Assembly: GCA_943788615.1 (NCBI GenBank)
Contig: CALSQY010000001.1
Span: 1,116,001 to 1,180,000 of the forward strand
Direction: 5' to 3'
DNA: 64,000 nucleotides
Origin: UBA4465 sp002292365
Lineage (GTDB): Bacteria > Bacteroidota > Bacteroidia > Cytophagales > Cyclobacteriaceae
Part shown: positions 43,801 to 54,301 of the stretch, piece by piece
Position numbering within the stretch: position 1 is the first letter of the stretch
Layout: each line of letters begins with the position of its first letter
Notes under the pieces: model-generated
Database searches by the model: none
The model's input: the letters and a program-made list of their open reading frames with translations, nothing else
Told to the model about the DNA's origin: nothing
Made by a program: the position numbers and the translations under genes

Positions 43801-46005
43801 TCAGGACGATAGATCAAAATTTTGGATAGGAAGTGTACGAATTCTTTTTCCGGTAGCATTGAATAGGGCATTAACCAAGGCAGGAGCAATAACGGGAGTA
43901 CTTGGCTCACCGGCACCCCCTATTTTTTCATGACTATTGATAACATAGGTTTCAATAATGGGAGTTTCATCTATTCTAAGCATTTTATGATCATGAAAAT
44001 TATGCTGTTCTACCGCACCATTTTTGATCGTGATTTCGCCATACAAAGCGGCCGTGAGTCCATAAATGATACCACTCTCCATTTGGGCGATAAAGGCATC
44101 TCCATGCATGGCGAAACCAGCATCTGCCACGCATACTACCCTCTCGACATTTATTTTACCTTCAATGATTTGGACTTCTACAACTTCAGCGACAATCGTA
44201 CCAAAAGATTGATGAATGGCAATGCCCCGACCCCAATTTTCAGGTAACGGCTGATGCCATGATGATTTTTCGGCAGCCTTGTTGAGTACTTTGAGAAATC
44301 GTGGTTGATCGGCAAGCAAAGAAGCACGGTATTCCACAGGATCTTCATTTTGAAGGTGTGCCAGTTCATCAATGAAAGATTCAATAAAAAAACCATGCAT
44401 GGAATGGTCGACACTACGCCAATTGCCCCAAGGTACATGAAGGGCACTCTCGGTATGTTGAATAAGTTGATTAGGAATCAAATAGGGAGGTATAGAAGCT
44501 TCAGGAGGATGGTGCTTAAACAAGAATTGATTGATCCAAACATTAGGTTTACCTTGTGAATTGAGGACTGCTTTGAATTGACTGAGGTTCGCCTCTCTGT
44601 AAAAGTCTTGCTGTATATCTTCTTCTCGCGTCCAAATAAGTTTAATGGGGTGAGTAGTTTCTCGTGCGATCCATGCCGCTTGCAGGGCAACATCAGTTTC
44701 CGATCTTCTACCAAAACCGCCACCCAGATACTGATTATAAATCTGGACCTGCTCCATGTCAATGCTCAGCAGATCGGCTATCGCGGACTTGATGCCTAAT
44801 GGATTTTGGGAGCCTATCCAAATCTCGCAAATTCCATCATGAATCCACGCGGTGCAGTTCATAGGCTCCATAGTAGCATGTGCCAAAAAAGGAACTTGAT
44901 AGGTTGCTTCAAACTGATCCTTACTTGTAACTTTTTGATCAGGAATGACCCCTTTTTTAAAATCTACGTTGAAATCATCGTTTAGTTCCGCTTGGTTGAG
45001 GTCATACCTAAGTTGCTCAAAAATTCCTTTTTGATGAATGTTTTGAGCGTCATTTTTTTCAAATTCTATGATCACTTTATTTAAAGCCTGTTTGGCTAAC
45101 CAAAAACTATCGGCAATGACGGCGACGGCATTATCCAAGGTGACCACTTGATAAAAACCTTTTATTTTTTTGAGTGAGGATGCGTCAACAGACGTGACTT
45201 TGCAACCAAAAACTGGAGAGGCTTTTATGGATGCGTATTTCATGGCGGGCAACTGAATATCCATTCCATAAAGTGCTTCGCCTGTAACTTTCGATGGTAA
45301 ATCTTTTCGCGGCGGAGAGGTGCCCATCAGCTGATATTGATCGACTGATTTTAAGGTAGGATTTGTTTTAGGATTCAAAAGGGCTGCCGCTTGCGCAAAG
45401 GTGAAAAAAGCTTCTTTTTTACCTGATTTTTCATGGTGAATAAAACTTTTATGAGCGGATAATTCTTTTTCGGGTAGTTGCCATTGGGCTGCGGCCGCGG
45501 TGATCAGCAATTGTCGTGTGCTGGCCCCTGCAATCCGCATCCCCATTTGACCTGTGAATCTGATCGATGCACTGCCACCTGTGACTTGAAAATTCATGAT
45601 TTTTCCTATTTTTAGGAGGGCGCCATCCACAGTATTTACCAGAAAATTTGGGAAATCAATGTCTCCGGCTACAAAACCTTTTAGCAACATATGATTGGTG
45701 TATTCCTCTTGCGCTGGGGCTTCTGAAATAATGACTTTATCCCAATCTGCATCCAATTCATCGGTAAGCATCAGGGCCAAAGTAGTATGTACGCCTTGAC
45801 CCATTTCGGCATGGGGTACAATGATCGTCACCGTATTATTGGGACTAATTTTTATCCAGATGTCAAAAACATGCTCATCTGCATCTGCAATTAAACCGCT
45901 TACTTTTTCTGATCGATTGCCCTGTTGAATAGAAACGCCAATGACCAAAGCGCCACTGGCAAGCAATCCCGTTCCGATAAAAGCTCTTCTGGTTAATTTA
46001 CGCAT
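43801..46005 (-). CDS. molybdopterin-binding aldehyde/isoquinoline oxidoreductase large subunit
   Basis: A 734-residue xanthine-dehydrogenase-family large subunit of the IorB type. A Tat-like signal is seen at the N-terminus (LTRRAFIGTGLLASG), so it is exported folded. Motifs include the repeated VPHAEMGQGVHT, GEALYGMDIQLP, GGGFGRRSETDVALQAA and the late GAGEPSTPVIAPALVNALF with the catalytic Glu. It would oxidise an aldehyde or N-heterocycle and send electrons to a periplasmic cytochrome. It overlaps its small subunit gene by eight bases. Confidence 0.9.
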   Translation of the reverse strand: MRKLTRRAFIGTGLLASGALVIGVSIQQGNRSEKVSGLIADADEHVFDIWIKISPNNTVTIIVPHAEMGQGVHTTLALMLTDELDADWDKVIISEAPAQEEYTNHMLLKGFVAGDIDFPNFLVNTVDGALLKIGKIMNFQVTGGSASIRFTGQMGMRIAGASTRQLLITAAAAQWQLPEKELSAHKSFIHHEKSGKKEAFFTFAQAAALLNPKTNPTLKSVDQYQLMGTSPPRKDLPSKVTGEALYGMDIQLPAMKYASIKASPVFGCKVTSVDASSLKKIKGFYQVVTLDNAVAVIADSFWLAKQALNKVIIEFEKNDAQNIHQKGIFEQLRYDLNQAELNDDFNVDFKKGVIPDQKVTSKDQFEATYQVPFLAHATMEPMNCTAWIHDGICEIWIGSQNPLGIKSAIADLLSIDMEQVQIYNQYLGGGFGRRSETDVALQAAWIARETTHPIKLIWTREEDIQQDFYREANLSQFKAVLNSQGKPNVWINQFLFKHHPPEASIPPYLIPNQLIQHTESALHVPWGNWRSVDHSMHGFFIESFIDELAHLQNEDPVEYRASLLADQPRFLKVLNKAAEKSSWHQPLPENWGRGIAIHQSFGTIVAEVVEVQIIEGKINVERVVCVADAGFAMHGDAFIAQMESGIIYGLTAALYGEITIKNGAVEQHNFHDHKMLRIDETPIIETYVINSHEKIGGAGEPSTPVIAPALVNALFNATGKRIRTLPIQNFDLSS

Positions 46006-46489
46006 CTTTGGGGGAGTTTGTGTTGGCTTGCATTAATTGGATCGCTTTTTTAATACCCGTCTTTATTCTGGGATATGTGCCGCACCTACAAATGTTTCCT
46101 TTCATGGCAGCTTTGATTTGATTATCATCGGGATTTTCATTTTCATTTAGCAGCGCAACGGCAGACATGATCTGTCCAGATTGACAATAGCCGCATTGGG
46201 GCACCTGAATCTCTAACCAGGCTTGTTGTACGGGATGAAGGACATCAGATACTGGGGCTGTAATCCCTTCAATGGTGGTGATCTCTTGATCTGTGACGCT
46301 TCCTAGCGGAGTGGTGCACGAGCGAATGGGTAGACCATTTAGGTGTACCGTACAAGCCCCACATTGAGCAATACCGCAACCAAACTTGGTTCCTGTTAGG
46401 CCTATTTGTTCTCTGATGACCCAAAGTAAAGGAGTCGATGGGTCGGAGTCTAACTCATGGTGGATTCCGTTAATTTTAAGTGATATCAT
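45998..46489 (-). CDS. (2Fe-2S) small subunit of the same oxidoreductase
   Basis: A 163-residue protein with two [2Fe-2S] clusters. The ferredoxin-type N-terminal cluster has CGIAQCGACTVHL and the later Cys in SCTTPLG. The C-terminal helical domain has CGYCQSGQIMSA and GNICRCGTYPRI. It lacks its own export signal and would travel with the Tat-dependent large subunit. It precedes and overlaps the large subunit gene. No gene for a flavin-binding subunit is present, in keeping with the IorAB two-subunit form. Confidence 0.92.
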   Translation of the reverse strand: MISLKINGIHHELDSDPSTPLLWVIREQIGLTGTKFGCGIAQCGACTVHLNGLPIRSCTTPLGSVTDQEITTIEGITAPVSDVLHPVQQAWLEIQVPQCGYCQSGQIMSAVALLNENENPDDNQIKAAMKGNICRCGTYPRIKTGIKKAIQLMQANTNSPKDA

Positions 46490-46719
46490 AATGCTTTCCC
46501 TGTGATTATAAGGCTAAATTTAATATTTTTTGGCACATTTTTGAAATTTAAGCCTCGCTTAATGCATAAAACTAGAGCAAGTTTTGTGGGGTCCATGATT
46601 TCGATTTTTAATCATCCAAAGATAAAGGTGAGGATTGTTGGATAATCAGGGGTAAAGTAAAGGAGCCCAGTCAAGGGTTGCAGATGAAGGCTTATTTATT
46701 CTGATTTTTAAGTCCAAAG

Positions 46720-48873
46720 TTAATTGAGAAAAAGTTCATCTATGAACATCCAAGCGGGAGTATTTTTACCTGGATGCCAATCAGGCAATTTTTTTAAATT
46801 GGACAGGGTAAACCTATAAAATTTATAAGAATCCTCGCCAGGAATCGGACAGTTAAACGATTTGTTTTCTATATTTTTATCATCTTTCTGTAATGGGGGA
46901 AATTTAATCTCATTGAGGGTTTTAAATTGGGTACCATCAAGACTGCCTCCTACTTTTATGGCTGTGAGTGGGAAGATATAAGAGGCATTGTCTATCAAGG
47001 TGTTAAATCGAGCTTCTTTGAGTTTTTTGCTTTGATGGAATCCAATGACCAATATCATATTTTCATCTAGATAGCCCAACCATTTGCCATTTGAAAAGTT
47101 TTGATCACCCAATTGATAGTCGATCAAAGTTTGGGTCCCACGACCTGGGTATTGCTTATCAGGTTGAGTGATAAAATAAATGGTATCAGGATGTATTTCA
47201 GATCGATAAAAAGTTTTTTGCGCGACATCACTACTGATCCAGCCGGATTTAAATGCTTTGGTTTTTAGAGTAGTATGGTCAGTGATTCTTAAAGTCTGTT
47301 TAAACTCAGGACTTGACAAACTATCAGGATCTGTTCCGTCAGTGGTATATCGGATGTCTGTGCCGTCTAAAAAGTGCTTAATATTGATATCTAGATGACT
47401 TGCGATAATGGATGAGTCTTGATCAATGATCGGGCTTGTGATTTTGATTAAGTCATTTTTCAAATTATCTCCCACGGTAAAATTAATTCGAGGATAGGCG
47501 CTGCGAATCTTATCGATCTGAGGTGGATTGAGACTTGAGGCCCATAAATGAACCTCATCAAAAGGCGCATTTTCAAAAAAAGCTGGCCAATTTTTTTCGT
47601 CGTACGCTAAACCGCAGATCGAAATTGACTTGAGTTTAGTTAATTTTTTGAGTGGGACTAACTGATCAGCACTCAGTTGGGTGAAGTTTAAATTCAGCTT
47701 TTGTAATTGACTGCATCGAGCAATGAAAGCGATGTCCTCTTCTTGCAAAGGCATATTTTGCATGTTTAAGTTAACTATCTGAGACTGGATTGGAGACAGA
47801 CGCTTTAAATTTTCATGGGCATAAAAATTTCTTTGATAAAAACTTACTTCAATGTCGCTGCTACCGGTGAATATATAACTTACAGTACAATAATTTGAAT
47901 TATAGGCTTTTAAGTCCGGGAATATATTTTTTTGACGGTTCGAGTATGGAACACTGGGCATCCAATGTTGGGCTAACAAAAATAGACTATCGGATTGGTT
48001 CAGTTCGTTCATTTTAACTTCTAAATGACTCCCTGAGCGCACCCAATAACTCAATAGACTCAGTTCTTCTTTGGTCAATTGTAATTTACCTTCGGGGGGC
48101 ATATGCTTTTCTTCTGATAGGGGTAAGAATAACCGCTCCAACAAAGGCGCTTTTTTATTATTATTACCAATTAAAATAGAGCCATGTTTTCCTCCTTTCT
48201 GGATATGATCTGGCGAATTAAGTAATAAGTTTCCCTTCTCTTTTTCTGGACCGTGACAACTCAGACATTTTTGTTGTAAGAGGGGGCCTATGGCCCTTTC
48301 ATAGAGGGTGGCTGTACTGTCCATATTTACCGTGATCTTCTTTGCAATTTCTTCTTCAGGCCAGCTGAGGACCTGGGAGCCATGGGTCAACTGCGCACCT
48401 TTGTGCGTAAAAAAAATGAGCATCCCTGCAAAGACGAAGCCTACGAGGGCCCGCAGTAAGAAATTGGTATTAAAAGAATTATTGTATTCATGGAGTGTCA
48501 TCAATCCCCAACTCATCCAGGCAATAGATATGCCACCCCATTGATGCCAAAAAATTAAGTCATGGTTATAGATTCCCTGTTTGGACAAAAAGATGCCAAA
48601 AATAGCAACAATGGTGGCCATTAAGGAGTGAATGGTTAAAAGAGGAGACAAGAAGGGACTTATTTTATTGTTATCTCTTGTGTAGACATAATAACCTGCG
48701 ATCCCCAAGCCCAAGACAATGGGAAAATGCAAAAGCATGGGATGCATTTTACCCAGCCATTGAAAATAAATACCAAAATTTATTTCTTGATGATAATAAG
48801 CGATGATGCCCAGAAATGGATTTAAAATCCACAGAGCGTTTCTACCAAGTGCCAACCATTTAGGTGCCGACAT
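46720..48873 (-). CDS. membrane cytochrome c / LRR / chitobiase-C-domain fusion protein
   Basis: A 717-residue protein. Residues ~10-160 contain four or five membrane helices (DUF2231-like). A planctomycete-type cytochrome c domain follows with Cys203-L-S-Cys206-His207. Residues ~340-430 look leucine-rich (IVNLNMQNMPLQEEDIAFIA, LQKLNLNFTQLSADQL). Residues ~490-560 are a CHB_HEX/FN3-associated domain (RYTTDGTDPDSLSSPEF, then FKSGWISSDVA). The C-terminal ~150 residues are discoidin-like. It ends 230 bases before the IorA start and abuts DUF1501. It may anchor and pass electrons for surface enzymes. Confidence 0.75.
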   Translation of the reverse strand: MSAPKWLALGRNALWILNPFLGIIAYYHQEINFGIYFQWLGKMHPMLLHFPIVLGLGIAGYYVYTRDNNKISPFLSPLLTIHSLMATIVAIFGIFLSKQGIYNHDLIFWHQWGGISIAWMSWGLMTLHEYNNSFNTNFLLRALVGFVFAGMLIFFTHKGAQLTHGSQVLSWPEEEIAKKITVNMDSTATLYERAIGPLLQQKCLSCHGPEKEKGNLLLNSPDHIQKGGKHGSILIGNNNKKAPLLERLFLPLSEEKHMPPEGKLQLTKEELSLLSYWVRSGSHLEVKMNELNQSDSLFLLAQHWMPSVPYSNRQKNIFPDLKAYNSNYCTVSYIFTGSSDIEVSFYQRNFYAHENLKRLSPIQSQIVNLNMQNMPLQEEDIAFIARCSQLQKLNLNFTQLSADQLVPLKKLTKLKSISICGLAYDEKNWPAFFENAPFDEVHLWASSLNPPQIDKIRSAYPRINFTVGDNLKNDLIKITSPIIDQDSSIIASHLDINIKHFLDGTDIRYTTDGTDPDSLSSPEFKQTLRITDHTTLKTKAFKSGWISSDVAQKTFYRSEIHPDTIYFITQPDKQYPGRGTQTLIDYQLGDQNFSNGKWLGYLDENMILVIGFHQSKKLKEARFNTLIDNASYIFPLTAIKVGGSLDGTQFKTLNEIKFPPLQKDDKNIENKSFNCPIPGEDSYKFYRFTLSNLKKLPDWHPGKNTPAWMFIDELFLN

Positions 48874-48875
48874 TA

Positions 48876-50321
48876 TTAAGCAATTAAGTTATTGATGATA
48901 TTGCCTGATACGTCGGTCAATCGGTATCGACGCCCTAGATGCTTGTAGGTAAATGTTTCATGATCGATTCCCATCAGATGCATGATGGTAGCATGAAAGT
49001 CATGCACATGTACCGGAAGTGAATTGATATTGTATCCAAATTCATCGGTTTCACCATGCACACCTGGTTTTACTCCTCCGCCTGCCATCCAGATAGTAAA
49101 GCATCTGGGATGATGGTCTCTACCATAATTATCCTTGGTAAGGGGGCCTTGACAATAATTGGTTCTTCCAAATTCACCACCCCATATTACCAAGGTCTCA
49201 TCCAATAAACCTCGTTGTTTTAAATCTTTTATTAATGCGGCAGAGGGCTGATCCACATCCTTACATTGTCCGATGAGCTCATTGGGTAAATTACCGTGAC
49301 CATCCCATCCTTGATGATACAACTGTACAAATCTGACTCCATTTTCAGAAAGCTTACGCGCCAACAAACAGTTGGCTGCATACGTACCTGGCACTAGACA
49401 TTCAGGGCCATACATTTTTACAACACTTTCAGGTTCATTTTTTAAGGAAGTGATTTCGGGTACGGCCATTTGCATGCGATAGGACAATTCGTATTGTTGA
49501 ATTTTTGCCACAATTTCTGGATCCCCAATTTTCTCATAGGATTGTTGATTCAGGGCGGCAATTTCATCTAGCATCGCACGCTTGTCACTTCGGGCTATAA
49601 ATGGGGGATCTGACAAGTATTTTATCGGTTCTTCGCCACTACTAAATTGTACCCCCTGATGGATGGAATCCAAAAAGCCATTATTCCATAATTTAGAATA
49701 AACACCTTGTCCATTCCCTTTTCCTTTACTCAATAGCACGCAAAAAGCAGGAAGATTTTTATTATCGCTCCCCAAACCATAACTGACCCAGGAGCCCAAA
49801 CTCGGTCGGTTTCCTACCTGGGCACCAGTTTGAAAAAAGGTAAGGGCAGGATCATGATTGATGGCTTCGGTATACATGGACTTCACAATACACAAATCAT
49901 CAGCAATACCTGCAATATGGGGAATGGTCTCACTGAACCAGCCTCCATGACTGCCATGTTGGGAAAAATTAAATCGGCTCCCTGCCAAAGGGAAAGTAGT
50001 TTGATTGGAGGTCATACCTGTGAGTCTTTGTCCGTTTCGAATGCTGGCAGGTAAGTCTTCACCATGCATTTTTTGTAGCATAGGCTTGTAATCAAATAAG
50101 TCCAATTGTGAGGGGGCACCATTTTGAAACAAATAAATCACTCTTTTGGCTCTTGGGGAAAATTGAGGCAATATTTTAGAGAAAATCTCAGCTTCATTGG
50201 GGCCGTCAAACATATCAGGAACCATTAAAGATCCGAGACCTAGTCCACCTAATCCGAGACTCATTTTGGACAAGAATTTCCTTCTATTTTGATTTAATCC
50301 ATGCTCTAACAATTCATTCAT
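48876..50321 (-). CDS. DUF1501 domain protein (sulfatase-like fold)
   Basis: About 481 residues from the ATG at 50321. It has a Tat-type signal (QNRRKFLSKMSLGLGGLGLGSL), then the DUF1501 core with RVIYLFQNGAPSQLDLFDYKP, QLYHQGWDGHGN, IWGGEFGRTNYCQG and YGRDHHP. The fold resembles alkaline phosphatase/sulfatase proteins, but the role is unproven. An in-frame TTG at 50351 would overlap the upstream stop; the ATG just after it is preferred. DUF1501 genes almost always pair with the DUF1549/DUF1553 gene that comes directly before it here. Confidence 0.85.
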   Translation of the reverse strand: MNELLEHGLNQNRRKFLSKMSLGLGGLGLGSLMVPDMFDGPNEAEIFSKILPQFSPRAKRVIYLFQNGAPSQLDLFDYKPMLQKMHGEDLPASIRNGQRLTGMTSNQTTFPLAGSRFNFSQHGSHGGWFSETIPHIAGIADDLCIVKSMYTEAINHDPALTFFQTGAQVGNRPSLGSWVSYGLGSDNKNLPAFCVLLSKGKGNGQGVYSKLWNNGFLDSIHQGVQFSSGEEPIKYLSDPPFIARSDKRAMLDEIAALNQQSYEKIGDPEIVAKIQQYELSYRMQMAVPEITSLKNEPESVVKMYGPECLVPGTYAANCLLARKLSENGVRFVQLYHQGWDGHGNLPNELIGQCKDVDQPSAALIKDLKQRGLLDETLVIWGGEFGRTNYCQGPLTKDNYGRDHHPRCFTIWMAGGGVKPGVHGETDEFGYNINSLPVHVHDFHATIMHLMGIDHETFTYKHLGRRYRLTDVSGNIINNLIA

Positions 50322-50325
50322 AGCT

Positions 50326-52662
50326 CTAAGACTTGGTAATGGTTTCTTCAAGGTTAAAAATAATTAATATCGTATTCATCAAAGCAGCGGCTTCGATGGC
50401 ATCATATTTTTCAGCAGGGTGACGATATTCACCAATCGCCAAGGCCTCGCTGACCACGGAAGGCTTTTGTTTAAGCAGTACCATTTGCTGGGTACAATAG
50501 TCGACCAATCTATTTTTTTCTATCCTAGTGGGTTTGCGAATCACAATCCTTTCAAAAGCTTGTTCAATTTTATCCGATAATTTCTGTGGATTCAGTGACA
50601 TTCTTTCTGCCAATACCCTCGACGCTTCAAGTACTGTGGGGTCATTAAGCATGGTTAAGGCTTGCAAGGGCGTATTAGTACTTGATCTTTTGGCTTCGCA
50701 TTGATCCCTATTGCTGGCATCGAAGATCATCATGCTAGGTGGAGGAGCCGTTAATTTAATAAATGTATATAAACCTCTTCTATAAATATCGGTACCATGA
50801 TCCTGCGTATAAGAAGCCAATATTCCTCGTCCGGATGTAGTACTTTCCCAGACCCCTTCGGGTTGATAGGGTTTGACACTGGGGCCACCAACTTCAGGAT
50901 TGAGTAAGCCACTAGAGCCCAAGACAAAGTCTCGAATGATCTCCGCTTTGAATCGTAGACGGGGGGATCTGCTGTAGTAAATATTATCAGGATCAAGAGT
51001 CAATTGTTCTGAGCTCATTTCGGTAGATTGCTTAAAGGTACTGCTCATGACAATTTTTTTAACCAGGTACTTTATATCCCATTCATGATCCATAAAATCG
51101 ACAGCTAACCAATCCAATAATTCAGGATGGGTGGGTAATTCTCCTTGGAGGCCATAATCTGCTGAAGTGTTGACAATGCCTTTCCCAAAGAGTTCCTGCC
51201 AAATAAAATTGACAAAGACCCGTGAAGTAAGTGGATTTTGAGCATTCGTGGTCCATTGAGCAAGTCCCAATCGGTTACGCTGATATTTTGTGGTATCAAA
51301 AGGCATGATGGATTCCAAGGCGGTGGGCTTGACCAGCTGATCAGTTGGGGCATCATAGCTTCCCCTCGCCAAAATATAGGTAGCCCTTGGTTTGATACTA
51401 TCTTTTGGACTCCAATCACCCATGACGGACACTTCTAGTTGACTGGTATCCGAAGTATTGAGAAAAGACAATAATTTGTTTCTCTCTTGGGCGGAGATGA
51501 GAAGTTTTGGATTTTTGGCAGGCGTAGAAACGCTGACATCTCCCTCATAGCCTTTTTCTTTACTTTCATTGAAAAAAGCATACAATTGATAATAATCACG
51601 ATTAGAAAAGGGATCATACTTATGGTCGTGACATTGGGCACATTCGATGGTAACTCCCAAAAAAGCCTTGCCATAAGTCCTTGTTTTATCAATGTTGTAG
51701 GACACTCGGTATTCTTCATCGATCACACCGCCTTCTTCTGTAAACTTATGATTTCTAAAAAAGGCTGTCGCCAAAATACTTTTTTTTGTGGCGTTGGGCA
51801 ATAAATCACCTGCAATCTGATTTATTAAAAATTGATCATAGGGAAGGTTATCATTGAAGGCATGGATGACCCAATCTCGCCAGGGCCATTGGGATCTAAT
51901 ATTATCGTCTTGAAATCCATAAGAATCTGCATATCGGGCTAAATCCATCCACAATAATGCCAATTTTTCTCCGTAGGCAGGCTTTTGCAACAAGTCATCG
52001 ATCAATTGTTCATACCAATTTTCATTAGATATAGATCGCCAATAATTTAATTCATTATAGGAAGGAGGTAGTCCTATTAAGTCGGCAAAAGCTCTTTTTA
52101 TCAAAGCGTCTTTGCTTGCCGCATCATTGGGGCTAAATCCTAAGGCTTCCATTTTTTTTAAAATGAAATAATCCACTTCATTGGTCATCCAATTCGGATG
52201 GTTTACATTAGGTAGGTCCGCTTTTTTTGGGGCTTCAAAGGCCCAATGTTTTTCATATTGTGCACCTTCTTTGATCCACTGCTTAAATAAATTGATTTCA
52301 TCGGGACTTAAACGCCCCAAATGACTTTCCGGTAAGGGCATCATGATTTGAGAATCTGATGATTCGATGCGATGAATCAATTCACTTTGTTCAGGGAAGC
52401 CTGGTACGATGGCATATTTCCCTTTGGATTTTTCTAATTCAGCAAAGGCGATAGAAGGGACATCCAATCTAAGTCCTGCTTTTACTTTGGTTATATCTGG
52501 ACCATGACAAGCAAAACATTTGTCGGACATGAGTGGCCTGATTTCTCGATTATAGGATACCATTTTGACACCTTCTTTTTTTTCAGGGGCAAAAAAGATC
52601 ATCCCACTTAAGCAACCTATGAAGAGTAAAATAACTAGGGCCAGCAGCCTTTCTTTTTTCAT
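50326..52662 (-). CDS. PSD1-type cytochrome c with DUF1549 and DUF1553 domains
   Basis: A 778-residue secreted or lipid-anchored protein. The N-terminus is hydrophobic (ALVILLFIGCLSGMIFF) with a possible lipobox Cys17. The cytochrome domain has Cys49-F-A-Cys52-His53. Then DUF1549 (ADLIGLPPSYNE and EKLALLWMDLARYADSYGFQ) and DUF1553 (TSRVFVNFIWQELFGKG, TPLQALTMLNDPTVLEASRVLAERM). This three-domain order is common in Planctomycetes and certain Bacteroidota. It probably works with DUF1501 on the cell surface; its substrate is unknown. Confidence 0.88.
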   Translation of the reverse strand: MKKERLLALVILLFIGCLSGMIFFAPEKKEGVKMVSYNREIRPLMSDKCFACHGPDITKVKAGLRLDVPSIAFAELEKSKGKYAIVPGFPEQSELIHRIESSDSQIMMPLPESHLGRLSPDEINLFKQWIKEGAQYEKHWAFEAPKKADLPNVNHPNWMTNEVDYFILKKMEALGFSPNDAASKDALIKRAFADLIGLPPSYNELNYWRSISNENWYEQLIDDLLQKPAYGEKLALLWMDLARYADSYGFQDDNIRSQWPWRDWVIHAFNDNLPYDQFLINQIAGDLLPNATKKSILATAFFRNHKFTEEGGVIDEEYRVSYNIDKTRTYGKAFLGVTIECAQCHDHKYDPFSNRDYYQLYAFFNESKEKGYEGDVSVSTPAKNPKLLISAQERNKLLSFLNTSDTSQLEVSVMGDWSPKDSIKPRATYILARGSYDAPTDQLVKPTALESIMPFDTTKYQRNRLGLAQWTTNAQNPLTSRVFVNFIWQELFGKGIVNTSADYGLQGELPTHPELLDWLAVDFMDHEWDIKYLVKKIVMSSTFKQSTEMSSEQLTLDPDNIYYSRSPRLRFKAEIIRDFVLGSSGLLNPEVGGPSVKPYQPEGVWESTTSGRGILASYTQDHGTDIYRRGLYTFIKLTAPPPSMMIFDASNRDQCEAKRSSTNTPLQALTMLNDPTVLEASRVLAERMSLNPQKLSDKIEQAFERIVIRKPTRIEKNRLVDYCTQQMVLLKQKPSVVSEALAIGEYRHPAEKYDAIEAAALMNTILIIFNLEETITKS

Positions 52663-52674
52663 AAAACAAGAAGA

Positions 52675-53700
52675 TTAAACACGAGAAAATTTATAGGGAT
52701 AGGATTTACCAGATGCCCATTGTGACACATAGATGCTGCCCTCATCATCTATACATACGTCATGGGGATGCATCAGTATTTTTTCGAATTGCGCCATGGG
52801 TTGCAATTGACCATTAACATATTTGGGTGCCGTACCCCCTAAATTTGAGACCACTTGATTGTCCTTGCTTAGTATGGTGATGAATCCTGAATTAATACTA
52901 TCTAAGTTTGGTGATCGCAGCACAGCTGCATAGAGATAATCACCTTTAATTACAGGTCTACAGACGCATGCACCTGGCAAGTGAATTATCTCAAGAAGCT
53001 TTCCCTCAAGACTAAAACGCTTGAATGCGGTACGGGTACGATCAGTAATGAGCAGTGTAGGAGTGCCTTGACGTGAGTCTATACAGATCCCATGTGCATT
53101 ATCCAAATATTCATCTCCTATACCTCGTCCACCAAAACTATTTTTTAGGTTGCCATATTCATCATAATGTAAGATGTGTTGCGCACCATAACCATCTGCA
53201 ATGTAAAAATCTCCATTGGGTAGTACGGTTGTTTCTGTGGGAACAAAAGCATCTTTATTTTGATAATCAGGTATATCGGCAGGGGGATTAATGGTCAATA
53301 CTATTTTCCCATCGAGTGTGGTTTTGTAAACCTGATGTCGGTTGGTATCCGTAATAAATAAAAAATCTTCGTTGCCATTGGCCTGTAAGGTTAATCCATG
53401 CGCGCCAGGAAATTCGGTCCCCCAAGTAGTTGACAATCGACCACTTTTATTATAAATAATTACGTTGTTTTTGGTTTCATTGGTCAGTAGTATGATGCGT
53501 CCTCTTGAGTCCTCTATCATTTCATGACAATCATTGACCGGGGTTTTTGCGGGGTCGAGGGCTCCCCATTTTGTATTTAACCTGAATTTCATTTCGTTGT
53601 GACCATACATGGGTCCCTTTGTTTCACCATATAAATCGCGCACAGCGAAAAAAGCAGTACTCCCAAGAACGGATTTTTTTACGAAGGATCTTCTTTTCAT
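52675..53700 (-). CDS. NHL-repeat beta-propeller protein (Tat-exported)
   Basis: A 341-residue protein with a Tat-like signal (MKRRSFVKKSVLGSTAFFAV) followed by a six-bladed NHL/SMP-30-like propeller. Repeats include GAHGLTLQANGNEDFLFITD, NAHGICIDSRQGTPTLLITD and HPHDVCIDDEGSIYVSQWASG. No catalytic residues can be named. It is the first gene of the minus-strand run with the DUF1549/1553, DUF1501 and cytochrome genes, so it may be a binding or lactone-hydrolysing partner. The next 600 bases upstream are gene-poor. Confidence 0.85.
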   Translation of the reverse strand: MKRRSFVKKSVLGSTAFFAVRDLYGETKGPMYGHNEMKFRLNTKWGALDPAKTPVNDCHEMIEDSRGRIILLTNETKNNVIIYNKSGRLSTTWGTEFPGAHGLTLQANGNEDFLFITDTNRHQVYKTTLDGKIVLTINPPADIPDYQNKDAFVPTETTVLPNGDFYIADGYGAQHILHYDEYGNLKNSFGGRGIGDEYLDNAHGICIDSRQGTPTLLITDRTRTAFKRFSLEGKLLEIIHLPGACVCRPVIKGDYLYAAVLRSPNLDSINSGFITILSKDNQVVSNLGGTAPKYVNGQLQPMAQFEKILMHPHDVCIDDEGSIYVSQWASGKSYPYKFSRV

Positions 53701-54301
53701 AAGCGATTACATTAACAAGCGGTGAAGCCGACGCTTTGTCAAGTGTTAACTAAAATAAGTAAAAAATTTCATTTTATTAAACTATTTATTTCATAGCTTA
53801 TGGAAGTATGCGGTATTTACCTATTATGCGAAGAATACATAGTAGTATTGGATTTCGCTCAAAGAGAATTGATCAGCGAAGAGACAGAAAACATTAAAGC
53901 ATCAATTTAGATTTTGAATTAATTGATAGATTTTTTGATACAGTTTACAACAAGAGCTAATAGGGGTTATATAAAAGATGAATACTAACAATCACGATAC
54001 ACTTTTAGTGTTTACTATTGAAGCTATGGGTGATATGGGAAATTTAAGAGGGTATAACCGGCTTCCTGTCAGTCCTTTAAGAAACAAATAGAGACATTAT
54101 GACAGGTAAAAGGATTGAGGGATTAATGGAAGGAAAAAAGAATTTTTGGCTAGAGACGCTTCTAGAAAGAGATTGTCCTAGACTTAGAGGATTGTCTTTG
54201 AACGCTTTATCGTAAAAGACGGAAGGTTCATAAAGGGAAAAGTGTTAAGTTGGAAGGGATAATTAACTACGAGAAAAGGAAGGTAAAGTTTAAATGATCA
54301 T
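53701..54301 (+). pseudogene. decayed coding fragments, possibly a transposase relic
   Basis: A 600-base stretch without an intact gene. At 53808-53897 one frame reads MRYLPIMRRIHSSIGFRSK, resembling the C-terminal HSSIGF...P region of IS3-family transposases. At 54095-54211 and 54215-54297 other short frames (GKRIEGLMEGKKNFWLETLL, and a lysine-rich tail needing one frameshift) look like pieces of coding sequence. None is complete. I treat this as a relic region; the transposase identity is weak. Confidence 0.3.
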
